A DNA stretch of 64,000 nucleotides from Myxococcaceae bacterium (lineage in GTDB: Bacteria > Myxococcota > Myxococcia > Myxococcales > Myxococcaceae): contig JADGHL010000004.1 of the NCBI GenBank assembly GCA_019686135.1, positions 1 to 64,000 of the forward strand, written 5' to 3'. The notes beneath the pieces were generated by a model. The model did no database searches, was not told the DNA's origin, and worked only from the letters and a program-made list of their open reading frames with translations. The position numbers and the translations under genes are program-made. Positions 34,294 to 43,245 of the stretch are shown in pieces; position 1 is the first letter of the stretch, and each line of letters opens with the position of its first letter.

Positions 34294-37230
34294 ATGGCTG
34301 AGACGGACGCAGGGAAGGAATACAAAGACACGCTCAACCTCCCGCGCACGGAGTTCCCAATGAAGGGGAACCTCGCGCAGCTCGAGCCGAAGATGCTCGC
34401 GTGGTGGGCGGAGAAGAAGACGTACGAGCGGCTCCTCGAGAAGACGGCGCAGGGCCCGAAGTTCGTCTTCCACGACGGCCCGCCCTACGCCAACGGCCAC
34501 CTGCACGCCGGCCATGCGCTCAACAAGGTTCTCAAGGACATCGTGGTGAAGTTCCGGAACCTGACCGGACGGCACACCGACTTCATCCCCGGGTGGGACT
34601 GCCACGGCCTGCCCATCGAACAGGCCGTCGAGAAGCGGCTCGCGTCGAAGAAGATCGACAAGCGCACGCTCAGCCGCGACCAGTTGCTCGAGGCCTGCCG
34701 CGCCTACGCGCTGGAGTTCGTCGACATCCAGCGCGAGGAGTTCAAGCGGATGGGCGTGTTCGGCCGCTGGGACCAGCCGTACCTCACGCTCGACTTCGCC
34801 TACGAGGCGCAGGAGATCCGCGAGCTGGCCACCTTCGCGCGCCGCGGCCTGCTCTACCGGCGCAAGAAGCCGGTGTACTGGTGCATCACCGACCAGACCG
34901 CGCTCGCCGAGGCCGAGGTCGAATACGAGGACCACGAGAGCCCGTCGGTCTACGTGGCGATGAACGCCACGGGCGACGGTGTGGCGAAGCTGCCGGAGGC
35001 GGTGAAGGGCCGTCAGGTCGCGTACGTCATCTGGACCACCACGCCGTGGACGCTGCCCGCCAACCTGGCGATCGCGGTGCACCCGGACTTCGAGTACGTG
35101 CTCTGGGACGCGCGCGGATCGTCGCTGGCGGCGGCGGGCGATCGCGTGCTGGTGGTCGCGAAGGAGATGCTGGCGCGCTTCCTCGAGGCGGTGGCGCCCG
35201 AGGAGCTGGCGGTGAAGTCCGCGCAGTTGGGGGAAGCGACCTTCGACGCGGCGACCTTCAAGGATCCGAAGCGGATCCTCGCCTACGTGAGCGGGCGCGA
35301 TCTCGAGCACCAGCAGTACCGCCACCCGTTCCTCGATCGCACCTCGCCGGTCATCCTCGGCGAGCACGTCACGCTCGAAGCGGGCACGGGCCTGGTGCAC
35401 ACCGCGCCGGGGCACGGCCAGGAGGACTACGAGGTTGGCCTCCGCTACGGGCTGGACGTCTACAACCCAGTGAACAACTCGGGACGCTACGACGACACCG
35501 TGGGCGCGGGGCTCGCCGGGATGAAGGTGTGGGACGCCAACCCGGTGATCGTCGACAAGCTGGTCGAGGTGAAGGCGCTGCTCAACCAGAAGGGCGAGAC
35601 GCTCAAGCACAGCTACCCGCATTGCTGGCGTTGCCGCAACCCGATCATCTTCGCCGGCACGTGGCAGTGGTTCATCGCGCTCGACAAGGAGATGGGGGAG
35701 GGGCGGAAGACGCTCCGGCAGACCGCGCTCCATGAAATCGATCACCGGGTGAAGTGGATCCCCGCCTGGGGGCGCGACCGCATCTACAACATGCTGGAGA
35801 ACCGCCCCGACTGGACCATCAGCCGCCAGCGCGCGTGGGGCGTGCCGATCCCCGTGGCGTTCTGCAAAGGCTGCGACGAGGCGATCGTCTCGCCGGAGCT
35901 GATGGAGAAGGTGGCGGACCGCGTGGAGAAGGAGGGCGCGGGCGTCTGGTACCGCGAGGACCTGAGCGCCTTCATGGGCGCGGACTTCCGGTGCCCGAAG
36001 TGCGGCAAGAAGGAGTTCCGCAAGGAGACCGACATCCTCGACGTGTGGTTCGACTCCGCGTGCTCGTTCAGCGCGGTGGCCGGCAAGCGGCCCGGGCTGG
36101 GGCTGCCGGTGGACCTCTACCTCGAAGGATCCGACCAGCACCGCGGCTGGTTCCACTCGACGCTGCTGGTGGGCGTGGGCACGCGCGACCGCGCGCCGTA
36201 CGAGGCGGTGCTCACCCACGGTTTCGTGGTCGACGGCGAAGGACGGAAGATGTCCAAGTCGCTCGGCAACACCGTCTCGCCGGAGCAGATGATCAAGCAG
36301 TACGGCGCCGAGGTGATGCGCCTGTGGGTCGCGTCCTCGGACTACCGGGACGACGTGCGCCTGAGCGATCAGATCCTCAAGGGCCTCGCCGAGGGCTATC
36401 GAAAGATCCGCAACACCATCCGCTACGCGCTGAGCAACCTGTACGACTTCGATCCTGCGAAGGACGCGGTCCCGGACGATCAGCTGCTGCCGCTGGATCG
36501 CTGGGCGAAGGCGCGCACGGCCGAGCTGGTGGCGCGCGTGCGCAAGGCGTACGAGGCCTACGAGTTCCACCTCGTCTACCACGCGGTGGTGGAGTTCTGC
36601 GGCGTGGACCTGAGCGCGATCTACTTCGACATCCTCAAGGATCGGCTCTACACGTCGAAGGCCACGTCGCTTGAGCGGCGCAGCGCCCAGACCGTGCTGA
36701 ACGGCATCGTGCGCGATCTGCTCCGGATGCTGGCGCCGGTGACCAGCTTCACCGCCGAGGAGGCGTGGCAGAACCTACCGGGAGCGAAGGAGGAGTCGGT
36801 GTTCTTCGCCGGCTTCCCCGAAGCGCCGATGACGGCGCCGGACGCCGTGCTGATGCAGACGTTCGAGAAGATCCTCGCGGTGCGTTCGGCGGTGCAGACG
36901 CTCCTCGAGGCGGCGCGGCGGGACAAGTTGATCGGCGCGTCGCTCGAGGCGCGGCTGGTGCTGCACGCCACCGGCGAGGCGAAGACTTTCCTGACGCAGC
37001 ACGCGAAGGATCTGCCCTCGTACTTCATCGTCAGCCAGGTGGAGCTCGTGGACGCGGCGCCGGCGGGCGCACAGCCGCTGTCGCTCAACGTGTTCGGCGG
37101 CGGCGCGACCGTGAGCGCGAAGGTGGAGAAGGCCCGCGGCGAGAAGTGCCCGCGCTGCTGGGCGTACAGCGAGGCGGTGGGGAAGACCGCGCCCGTCTGC
37201 GAGAAGTGCCAGGCGGCGCTCGCCTCGTAG
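34294..37230 (+). CDS. ileS: Isoleucyl-tRNA synthetase
   Basis: The protein is about 978 residues from ATG 34294; ATG 34276 would add six residues, and neither has a strong ribosome site. Class I signatures are PPYANGHLHAGHALNKVLKD (HIGH-type), the editing domain (VIWTTTPWTLPANLAIAVHP, HTAPGHGQEDYEVG) and GRKMSKSLGN (KMSKS). The anticodon-binding domain begins around YRKIRNTIRYALSNLYDF. The C-terminal zinc finger CPRCWAYSEAVG with CEKCQ is complete, as in the bacterial IleS type that is sensitive to mupirocin. It charges tRNA-Ile and edits valine. No T-box leader was seen. Confidence 0.97.
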   Translation: MAETDAGKEYKDTLNLPRTEFPMKGNLAQLEPKMLAWWAEKKTYERLLEKTAQGPKFVFHDGPPYANGHLHAGHALNKVLKDIVVKFRNLTGRHTDFIPGWDCHGLPIEQAVEKRLASKKIDKRTLSRDQLLEACRAYALEFVDIQREEFKRMGVFGRWDQPYLTLDFAYEAQEIRELATFARRGLLYRRKKPVYWCITDQTALAEAEVEYEDHESPSVYVAMNATGDGVAKLPEAVKGRQVAYVIWTTTPWTLPANLAIAVHPDFEYVLWDARGSSLAAAGDRVLVVAKEMLARFLEAVAPEELAVKSAQLGEATFDAATFKDPKRILAYVSGRDLEHQQYRHPFLDRTSPVILGEHVTLEAGTGLVHTAPGHGQEDYEVGLRYGLDVYNPVNNSGRYDDTVGAGLAGMKVWDANPVIVDKLVEVKALLNQKGETLKHSYPHCWRCRNPIIFAGTWQWFIALDKEMGEGRKTLRQTALHEIDHRVKWIPAWGRDRIYNMLENRPDWTISRQRAWGVPIPVAFCKGCDEAIVSPELMEKVADRVEKEGAGVWYREDLSAFMGADFRCPKCGKKEFRKETDILDVWFDSACSFSAVAGKRPGLGLPVDLYLEGSDQHRGWFHSTLLVGVGTRDRAPYEAVLTHGFVVDGEGRKMSKSLGNTVSPEQMIKQYGAEVMRLWVASSDYRDDVRLSDQILKGLAEGYRKIRNTIRYALSNLYDFDPAKDAVPDDQLLPLDRWAKARTAELVARVRKAYEAYEFHLVYHAVVEFCGVDLSAIYFDILKDRLYTSKATSLERRSAQTVLNGIVRDLLRMLAPVTSFTAEEAWQNLPGAKEESVFFAGFPEAPMTAPDAVLMQTFEKILAVRSAVQTLLEAARRDKLIGASLEARLVLHATGEAKTFLTQHAKDLPSYFIVSQVELVDAAPAGAQPLSLNVFGGGATVSAKVEKARGEKCPRCWAYSEAVGKTAPVCEKCQAALAS

Positions 37231-37235
37231 GTGTC

Positions 37236-37500
37236 TTACGGCATCAACACCGGAATCACCGACCGCCCGAGCCTCCGATCGTGGCGAAAATCGGAGTCGA
37301 CAGTCAGGACCGTCGCTCGCGCGTCCAGCTCGGCCATTTCGCACCAGAGACGCGTCAGCGACCTGCCGCACCCGCGAAGATGACGCGGATGGGTCGAGAG
37401 CTCCTCAGGCCCACTGAATCGACCCCAGAAGTCCCGCGCCAGCTCGCGCTCGAGCGCCTCTCGAACGACGGTAGACAACAGATACCCGCCGCCTGCGCGC
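37236..37500 (-). pseudogene. PIN-domain toxin remnant, frameshifted
   Basis: The last 80 codons in one frame end MAELDARATVLTVDSDFRHD then RRLGRSVIPVLMP, the closing acidic motif (TVDSDF) and strand of VapC-like PIN nucleases. The preceding conserved helix, VADASLV, is present but in the neighbouring frame just upstream (about 37345-37365). Further upstream only weak similarity remains (STHPRHL). No first acidic motif (DTS/DTG) and no antitoxin gene can be identified. It is a dead fragment downstream of ileS. Confidence 0.5.
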
Positions 37501-37689
37501 CACGGCGCTGAGCCGGGCGCTCAGCGAGGGAGACCGGGGCGTGACCTGGTCCTTGGCGCAATCGAAATGCCGCCGGGCAGGACGCCCGAGTCGCCCAGTT
37601 GCATGACGCTCGCGTCGATTCATCTGCCCGTTGCCGCCGGCCGTGTGGGTCATTATCCTACATATTAGGCATTCATCAGGGGGACGGCC

Positions 37690-38802
37690 ATGCAGCACGA
37701 CTGGAAAGAAGCGCGGGCGCCGGATCTTCTCTTCGAGGAAGAGCAGCGCGCGCGGGTTGCCGAGATCGCACCGCTGCTCGAGCACCCCGAGCAGATCACC
37801 GCGCGCACGCCGTTGCACCGGATCACCGTCTTTCTCACCTATCGCTGCAACCTCGCCTGCCCCTACTGCAAGACGATCGCCCGCAGCGCGGCGGAGCTGG
37901 ACGCGCGGCCGCACAGGCGCCTTACGTACGACCTCGCGTCGTTCGAAGCGCTGCTCGATGCGCATCGGGAAACGCCGCTGCGGCATCTGCACTTCACCGG
38001 CGGCGAGGCGACCCTGGTTCCCCAGCTCGCCGCGATGATCCGGCGGGCGAAGGCGCGTGGAGTCGGCGCGGTGAGCCTGACCTCCAACGGCACGCTGGCC
38101 CCGCGCCTTTACGTGGACCTCGTGAAGTCGGGCCTCACCGAGCTGCGCATCTCCATCGACGCCGGAGATCCCGCGCTCGGCGAGGCGATGACCGGAAGGC
38201 CCGGTGCGTTCGATGCGGTCATGCGGACGTTGCATGCGCTCGCGGCCGAACGCGCACGCGGGCTTCGCTTCGCCTGGATCCTCAACACGGTGGTGAGCGA
38301 AAAGAACCGCGCCCGCCTTCCGGAGATCCTCGGCTCGTTGCTGCGCTTCGAGCCCGACGACATCAAGCTGATCACCTCCGTCGATCTGCGCGGGCGGCTG
38401 GGCGACTTCCCGGAGGCGCAGGCCGTGCGGCAGGAACTGGAGCGGATGGTCGCCGCGCTGCCGCCGGAGGCGATGCCGCTGCTACGGCGCAAGCTGCAGA
38501 CCGTCTTCGCACCGGACGCCATTGGCCTGGATCGGGTACGGGCTGCTCCCGCGCGCTCGTGGCGCTGCTACATCCCGCTCACCGAACGCACCGTCGATCG
38601 CGCCCACTACTATCCGTGCTCGGTCTACCTCCGCGAGGGCGGTGCGCCGCTGGGGCCGATCGACGATCCACCCCACGTTCAGCGGGAGCGCTCCGCGCGC
38701 TTCGTGCGTGAGTCCAACTGCCTGAGCGATCCCATCTGCCGCCGCTACTGCCTGAACTGCACGCGCGCCTTCAATGAGCGCGCAAACGAGGCGCGAGGTT
38801 GA
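37690..38802 (+). CDS. Radical SAM enzyme with C-terminal cysteine cluster
   Basis: The 370-residue protein carries the cluster motif CNLACPYC (CX3CX2C, about residues 56-63) preceded by ITVFLTYR, the GGE motif in HLHFTGGEATLVPQLAAMIR, and the barrel strands VSLTSNGTLAPRLY and ELRISIDAGDPALGEAM. The C-terminal 80 residues contain spaced Cys residues (WRCYIPL, YYPCSVYLREG, CLSDPICRRYCLNC) like a SPASM/twitch region for auxiliary Fe-S clusters. Such enzymes modify peptides or proteins. An AT-rich element (about 37650-37675) precedes it, likely its promoter. The stop overlaps the TTG of the next gene, so both act together. No precursor peptide was recognised. Confidence 0.88.
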   Translation: MQHDWKEARAPDLLFEEEQRARVAEIAPLLEHPEQITARTPLHRITVFLTYRCNLACPYCKTIARSAAELDARPHRRLTYDLASFEALLDAHRETPLRHLHFTGGEATLVPQLAAMIRRAKARGVGAVSLTSNGTLAPRLYVDLVKSGLTELRISIDAGDPALGEAMTGRPGAFDAVMRTLHALAAERARGLRFAWILNTVVSEKNRARLPEILGSLLRFEPDDIKLITSVDLRGRLGDFPEAQAVRQELERMVAALPPEAMPLLRRKLQTVFAPDAIGLDRVRAAPARSWRCYIPLTERTVDRAHYYPCSVYLREGGAPLGPIDDPPHVQRERSARFVRESNCLSDPICRRYCLNCTRAFNERANEARG

Positions 38803-39332
38803 GGCAGCCGACCGCAGAGATCGCGCTGGAGCTCCCGGAACCCGGGCCACAGGTGTTGGAGACGCTCGCGGAGCGGCTTGCGGCGGTTCGGGTGCGCGCG
38901 CTGGCCCGGCCCGAACCGGAGCACGCGTATCTGGTGATCACACCCCTCGGGACGGCCGGGCGGGACGGGTTGGAGCGGGCGCTGCGCCTGCTCGGCGTCG
39001 CCATCCTGAACCGGCGCGCGATCCGGGACTGGGCGAGAACCTCCTCGGCGATCTACATCCGTCACCCCTCGCAGCTGCGCCGCGGCGCGCTGTTCGAGGC
39101 CGCCTGGCGTTCTCTCTTTCCCGACAACCGCGCGGAAGCGTGGGCCTTCGACCCCCGGCTGCACGCCCTGGTGATGCAACACAAGCGGTGCCTGCGCGCG
39201 CGACTCGGAGAGCTGGCAGTCTCCTTCGGACCCCGCGCTAAGGATCGCGGCACGCTCCACGCGCTTCACGTGGGCGATCATCAGGACATCGCCAAAGACG
39301 CGCGGGTGATCGAAGCCATCACGTGCGGCTGA
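38799..39332 (+). CDS. Unrecognised protein coupled to the radical SAM enzyme
   Basis: The start TTG overlaps the radical SAM stop (TTGA), giving 177 residues. Sequence features: an alpha/beta start (EHAYLVITPLGTAGRDGLER), LLGVAILNRRAIRDWARTSS, FEAAWRSLFPDNRAEAWAFD, then HALVMQHKRCLRARLGEL and LHALHVGDHQDIAKDARVIE. Aromatic and acidic residues cluster in WRSLFPDN and AEAWAF, and a H-x6-KRCLRAR basic helix follows. No signal peptide or membrane segment is present. It is not a family I can name. The tight coupling suggests substrate, chaperone or recognition partner of the enzyme. Confidence 0.7.
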   Translation: MRQPTAEIALELPEPGPQVLETLAERLAAVRVRALARPEPEHAYLVITPLGTAGRDGLERALRLLGVAILNRRAIRDWARTSSAIYIRHPSQLRRGALFEAAWRSLFPDNRAEAWAFDPRLHALVMQHKRCLRARLGELAVSFGPRAKDRGTLHALHVGDHQDIAKDARVIEAITCG

Positions 39333-39761
39333 GCGTCACTGACAATCCGGTGCGGCGTTATACGAGAATGAAAGCGTCTGGCCGCGCCGGGGCTCGTGGC
39401 CGATGGCGAATGCACGCACTCGCTCACAGGGTCGAACGTCCAGACGATTTCGCCTGCCTCGGTGCTCGCGGGAACGAGCACGTCATCGATCCGCACTTCC
39501 AGAGGGAGCCGCACGTCGACCGGAACGTCGAAGCAGTACTTCCCACCCGGGTCGATGTCCCACCACCTGTACAGCTGACGCTCTGCGCATGCGAATGCGG
39601 AAGGGGCCAGCGGACGACGACACCGCAGGTCGTCGCGAAGGTCGACGAGCTCTGGGGCTGGGCGGCCTGGGAGGAGCGGGACGAGGTTGGCGGACGATTG
39701 GGTGAACTGGGAGATTCTGGGGCTCCGCGTGCCGTCCCTTTCGCCGGCGCAGTGAGCGCTG
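39333..39761 (-). other. Possible minus-strand gene fragment; otherwise empty
   Basis: A minus-strand frame (39281-39778) includes a stretch with coding-like character: RQLYRWWDIDPGGKYCFDVP, then LEVRIDDVLVPASTEAGEIV and WTFDPVSECVH. It lacks a proper start, overlaps the plus-strand gene at its end, and has low-quality flanks. It may be the tail of a secreted protein gene whose front has been lost. I find no plus-strand gene. Confidence 0.3.
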
Positions 39762-40253
39762 CTACTGGAACACCGCAAGCAACCGGTGCCCCATCGTTGG
39801 GCGCAGGTGTTTGCGCAGGTGCTTCCCGCTCAGGTGCTTGCCGTGGAGCACGCCCTTCAGCGAGACGTCACCCGGCCCTGACAGAAGCAGCCCCGCGGCG
39901 ATCGCCATCAGCGCGGAGTTGAACTCGAAGCCGCTCTTCGCCATGGAGAAGCCCTTCGGCAGGTGGACCTTGCTCACCGCCACCGCCTGCGTCACCAGCA
40001 CACCGAGTGCCGCCAGCCGCGTGCCGATCCCGAGGATCGACAGCGCGCCGGCGATCAACTCGGTCAGTCCGGTCGCCATCGCCAGGGGCTTCGCCGGCTT
40101 CAGCCCGAGCTGCTCGAACATGTTTCCGGCGTGCTCCAGCCCCTTCGGCGTCAGCTTCTGGGTGCCGTGGTAAATCATCGACGAACCGAGCGCGATCCGC
40201 GGCGGCAGCAGGGAAATGCCGCCCTCTCCTTCGATCTTCTCCAGCATCCCCAT
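39762..40253 (-). CDS. DoxX-family membrane protein
   Basis: The 163-residue protein has four membrane helices typical of DoxX. Recognisable segments are LPPRIALGSSMIYHGTQKL, a helix around PLAMATGLTELIAGALSILG, TRLAALGVLVTQAVAVSKVH and FNSALMAIAAGLLLSGPGDV. The C-terminus is His/Lys-rich (LHGKHLSGKHLRKHLRP), which is unusual and may bind metal or anionic lipid. DoxX proteins associate with quinone oxidoreductases or act in membrane redox stress. It precedes a gap of 185 nt and then the envelope operon on the same strand. Confidence 0.85.
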   Translation of the reverse strand: MGMLEKIEGEGGISLLPPRIALGSSMIYHGTQKLTPKGLEHAGNMFEQLGLKPAKPLAMATGLTELIAGALSILGIGTRLAALGVLVTQAVAVSKVHLPKGFSMAKSGFEFNSALMAIAAGLLLSGPGDVSLKGVLHGKHLSGKHLRKHLRPTMGHRLLAVFQ

Positions 40254-40438
40254 CAGGTCCCCTCCCGGTCGTTGCCGAGGTTCTCCCGCGAAAGCTCGGC
40301 ACGGCGCGGCGGCGCGGGAAGCCGGGAGGGGGATGCTGGCGCTCGGTTGGCCGGCCTCCGCCGGAAGACGCGGCGGCCCGGCCGAGGCGGGTGCCTGCCG
40401 GGCCGACCTTTCGCCGTCGCGCGGGGCTCAGTGCCGCG

Positions 40439-41596
40439 TCACGCCCGGTTCGTACGGGGGATCGACGTGCCGCCCTCGCGGTTCTCCTCGCGCTTCTCCT
40501 CCAGCGTGCCGCCCTCGGACACCTCGGCGGCGGAGTAGGTGCCCAGCCCGCTCTCGAGCCCCGAGGCGTCGTGCTCGCCGTAGTGGACGTCGTCCTCTTC
40601 CGCCTCCGGGTAGACGGCGGTGGACTCGCTGCCCGCCGCGTAGGAAGGCGACCGCCGTGGCTCCTCCTCGTTCGCCGGCGGGTTCTGTTGCTGGGCGTGC
40701 TCGCCGCTCAGCGACTGCCGCACGTTCTCCTTGATGTTCTTCGCGGTGGCCACCGCCTCGTCCTTCATCGACGCCAGCCCCTCCTTCACCTCGCCCTTGG
40801 CGGGGCGGAACATCATCCGCTCCTTCTCGGTGACCGGGACCAGCGCGCCGAAGAGGGCGCCCACCGCGAAGGCACCCAGCGCCCAGAGCGCCTCGTACTC
40901 GCGGGCGTTCTGCGCCACCTGGCCCTCGCGTTCGCGCAGCCGCTCCTTCGAGACCGCGTGCCGCAGCTCCGGCAACCGTTCGCGCGCCTCGTGCGCCTTC
41001 TCCTTCACCGTGTCGACCGCGCCGCGCGCCTTCTGCTGCGCAGCGCCGCCCAGTTCCGAAGCGCGGCCCTTCAGCCCGCCCAGCTTCTCGCGAGCCTTGT
41101 CTCGCAGGCCCTCCTCCTCCTTCCCGAGGTGGACTTCCCCTTCGAAGCCGACGCGGCCGATCTCTCCCTCCGAGCGCGCGTGGTAGGCGCCGCCCTCGCC
41201 GACGATGTCCGTCTTCACTCCGCCGCCCTGCGGCGGATGGGTGGCGGTGTACTCGTCGTACGGGCGGCCCTCCGCCAGATGTCGTTCGTCCCAGCCCGAC
41301 GCGCGGCCATCTCCGCGCGCGCGCTTCGTCACTTCCCCGATGACCCTGCCGGCGATCGCGCCCGCCGCGCCGCCGATCAGCCCGAGCGCCCACGGGCTGT
41401 CGAGAATCCTGTCCTTCATCTCCTGCGTCCTTTCCCGCGCCTTCACTCTCGCGCGCACCGTCACCTCGTCCGCGATCTCCCGGGCGCGCGCTTTCACGTA
41501 CGGACCCGAGGCGCGCCGCGACAGCTCCTCCGCGAGCTCGCTCAGGCGTTCGCGTGCCTGTGCGACTTCACGCTCTGCATCGTGTCTCTCGCCCAT
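40439..41596 (-). CDS. Large ElaB/DUF3618-like membrane-associated protein
   Basis: ATG 41594-41596 is preceded by AAAGGAGG, giving 385 residues. A charged helical start (AQARERLSELAEELSRRASG) leads to a short glycine-rich membrane segment (PWALGLIGGAAGAIAGRVIG), then a long Lys/Glu/Ala helical region, and a second membrane segment (ALWALGAFAVGALFGALVPV). The acidic C-terminal tail is Glu/Gly-rich. The first half resembles DUF3618/DUF883-type proteins that tether to membranes. It forms an operon with a holin-type protein and a small anchor protein, a set often found in bacterial stress loci. The long acidic/basic alternation suggests a scaffold; function unknown. Confidence 0.7.
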   Translation of the reverse strand: MGERHDAEREVAQARERLSELAEELSRRASGPYVKARAREIADEVTVRARVKARERTQEMKDRILDSPWALGLIGGAAGAIAGRVIGEVTKRARGDGRASGWDERHLAEGRPYDEYTATHPPQGGGVKTDIVGEGGAYHARSEGEIGRVGFEGEVHLGKEEEGLRDKAREKLGGLKGRASELGGAAQQKARGAVDTVKEKAHEARERLPELRHAVSKERLREREGQVAQNAREYEALWALGAFAVGALFGALVPVTEKERMMFRPAKGEVKEGLASMKDEAVATAKNIKENVRQSLSGEHAQQQNPPANEEEPRRSPSYAAGSESTAVYPEAEEDDVHYGEHDASGLESGLGTYSAAEVSEGGTLEEKREENREGGTSIPRTNRA

Positions 41597-41994
41597 TTTC
41601 TGTCCTCCTTTAGGCTCTGCACCGGGCGCTTCGGCTCCAGCGTCTCCACCCGCTTCTTTCCGTAGAACAGCGCAATGCCGCCGGCGGCGGCGAAGATCGC
41701 GCACACGATCAGCGCCGACAGCCACAGCGGCATCAGCCCCCAGCCGACGGCGATCAGGAAAGCCGCGAAGGCCAGCAGCGCCGTGTGGACGAGTACGCCG
41801 CCCGCTCCGAACGCCGCTCCGGCGCGCCCCGCCTTCTTCGCTTCCTCCCGCACCTCCGCCTTCGCCAGCCGGATCTCCTCCCGGAGGAGGATCTGCGCGT
41901 TGGCGAGGACATCCTTCACCAGGTCTCCGGTCGGCATGGCGCGCAGATCGCCGTCGCCGCGCGGGGACTCCCTGCTCTCGTATCGACGTTCCAT
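41542..41994 (-). CDS. Phage holin superfamily / YqjE-like membrane protein
   Basis: The 150-residue protein starts at ATG 41992-41994. An amphipathic helix with many Glu/Lys (LVKDVLANAQILLREEIRLA) precedes two membrane helices (AAFGAGGVLVHTALLAFAAF; LPLWLSALIVCAIFAAAGGI-like) and a basic tail, the pattern of the putative actinobacterial holin-X/YqjE group. The name reflects fold similarity and not a phage origin. Its 3' end overlaps the next gene by 55 nt, indicating translational coupling in a three-gene operon. Confidence 0.8.
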   Translation of the reverse strand: MERRYESRESPRGDGDLRAMPTGDLVKDVLANAQILLREEIRLAKAEVREEAKKAGRAGAAFGAGGVLVHTALLAFAAFLIAVGWGLMPLWLSALIVCAIFAAAGGIALFYGKKRVETLEPKRPVQSLKEDRKWARDTMQSVKSHRHANA

Positions 41995-42002
41995 GGCTGC
42001 AC

Positions 42003-42320
42003 CTAGCTCCGGAGGAATCGGGCGCCGATGAACCCGAGCGTGAACGCGCCGGCGAGCATCACGGCCGGCCGCTCCTTCACCTCGCGTACTGCCCCGTCCA
42101 CCAGGTCCTCGGTGGACTTGCCTTCGATCACCTCGTGCGCCTTGCGCACGTAGCGGGCGACCTGCTGAGCCACCTTTGCCTCGGGACCCTGCATGTCCTC
42201 GCCCGCGTGAGCGACCGAGTCGGCGAGCTTCTCGAGGCCGGAAGACAGAAAGGACTTCTGCGCATCCACCTTTTCGTAGACCTTGCGGCGCGCCGTCCCC
42301 TTGATGCCCTGGGTTTCCAT
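42003..42320 (-). CDS. Small membrane-anchored protein, first gene of envelope operon
   Basis: The 105-residue protein starts METQGIKGTARRKVYEKVDA, has a mostly helical, charged body (ADSVAHAGEDMQGPEAKVAQ), and ends with a single membrane helix (PAVMLAGAFTLGFIGARFLR). It resembles the tail-anchored YqjD/ElaB type by architecture rather than by firm similarity. It lies nine nt upstream of the YqjE-like gene. A GGAG stretch precedes its ATG. Confidence 0.65.
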   Translation of the reverse strand: METQGIKGTARRKVYEKVDAQKSFLSSGLEKLADSVAHAGEDMQGPEAKVAQQVARYVRKAHEVIEGKSTEDLVDGAVREVKERPAVMLAGAFTLGFIGARFLRS

Positions 42321-42483
42321 CGGCTCCTCCGTGCGTGGAGTGTGTGGAACTCAAGGTAGGCACGCCGCGACCGCGCCAGAGGACGGCATTGCCCGGCACG
42401 TCAGCCCGAACGCTCTGCATGGCAGCGCGGCGAGCGTCCGCGCGATTGCAGCCATGGCCCCGGCGCGGTAGACGCGCGGTCGC

Positions 42484-43110
42484 ATGTCGACGTCCCGGAA
42501 GACGATCGTCCTTTTCGCGGTCGCGTCCTTCGCGTTCGTGGCGGATCAAGGGACGAAGCACCTGGCAGTGGCGCACCTGACCACCGCGCTCGAGGGCCGC
42601 GAGGGCATCGGCGATCGCTTCGTGGGCTTCCTCACCGAGACGAACCTCGAGGGTCGGCGCGCTCGCGGGGACGCGGTCGTGATCGACGGCTACTGGGATC
42701 ACCGCTACGTGCAGAACCCCGGGGCCGCCTGGGGCCTGTTCTCGTCGCTGCCGGAACAGATCCGCACCGGCTTCTTCCTCGCCATCACCCTGGTGGCCAT
42801 CGTCGCCATCGTCTGGATGTATCGCCGCCTCGACGTCGACCGGTGGTGGATGCAGAGCGCGCTCGCGCTGGTGCTGGGCGGCGCGGTGGGGAACTTCGTC
42901 GACCGCGCGCTGCGCGGCTATGTCATCGACTTCATCGACTGGCACTGGCGCAACGTGCCCGGGATGCACTGGCCCACCTTCAACGTGGCGGACGCGGCGA
43001 TCTCGATCGGCGTGGCGATGATGCTGCTCGACGCTGCGTTCGGTCGCAGGAAGAGGAACCGCGCGAAGGAGCCGGCCGCCGTGCCGCTCGAGGACGCGCT
43101 CCGCGCGTGA
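42484..43110 (+). CDS. lspA: Lipoprotein signal peptidase II, first copy
   Basis: The 208-residue aspartic protease has four membrane helices. Motifs: VADQGTKHLAVAHL, NPGAAWGLFSSLPE, GGAVGNFVDRALRGYVIDFI (first catalytic Asp) and WPTFNVADAAISIGVAMM (second catalytic Asp). It cleaves signal peptides from diacylglyceryl prolipoproteins. An insert of about 45 residues between helix 1 and the NPG motif makes it longer than E. coli LspA (164 residues). A second copy follows 135 nt downstream. Confidence 0.93.
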   Translation: MSTSRKTIVLFAVASFAFVADQGTKHLAVAHLTTALEGREGIGDRFVGFLTETNLEGRRARGDAVVIDGYWDHRYVQNPGAAWGLFSSLPEQIRTGFFLAITLVAIVAIVWMYRRLDVDRWWMQSALALVLGGAVGNFVDRALRGYVIDFIDWHWRNVPGMHWPTFNVADAAISIGVAMMLLDAAFGRRKRNRAKEPAAVPLEDALRA

Positions 43111-43245
43111 TTGCGCCACTGGACCGCGCGCCCATCCGGTAGCGTGACTTCGACGGCGTCACCGACGTCGCCAACGGCGAGTCTGCGTCCTGCTGCCTCG
43201 AATGGATGAAGTACTGACCTGGGCACAATCCGCTATAAGCCGCGC

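Noticed and set aside
41542-41994. Prophage remnant suggested by the holin-type label
   Set aside because: No other phage gene is present, and YqjE-like proteins of this shape are chromosomal stress proteins.
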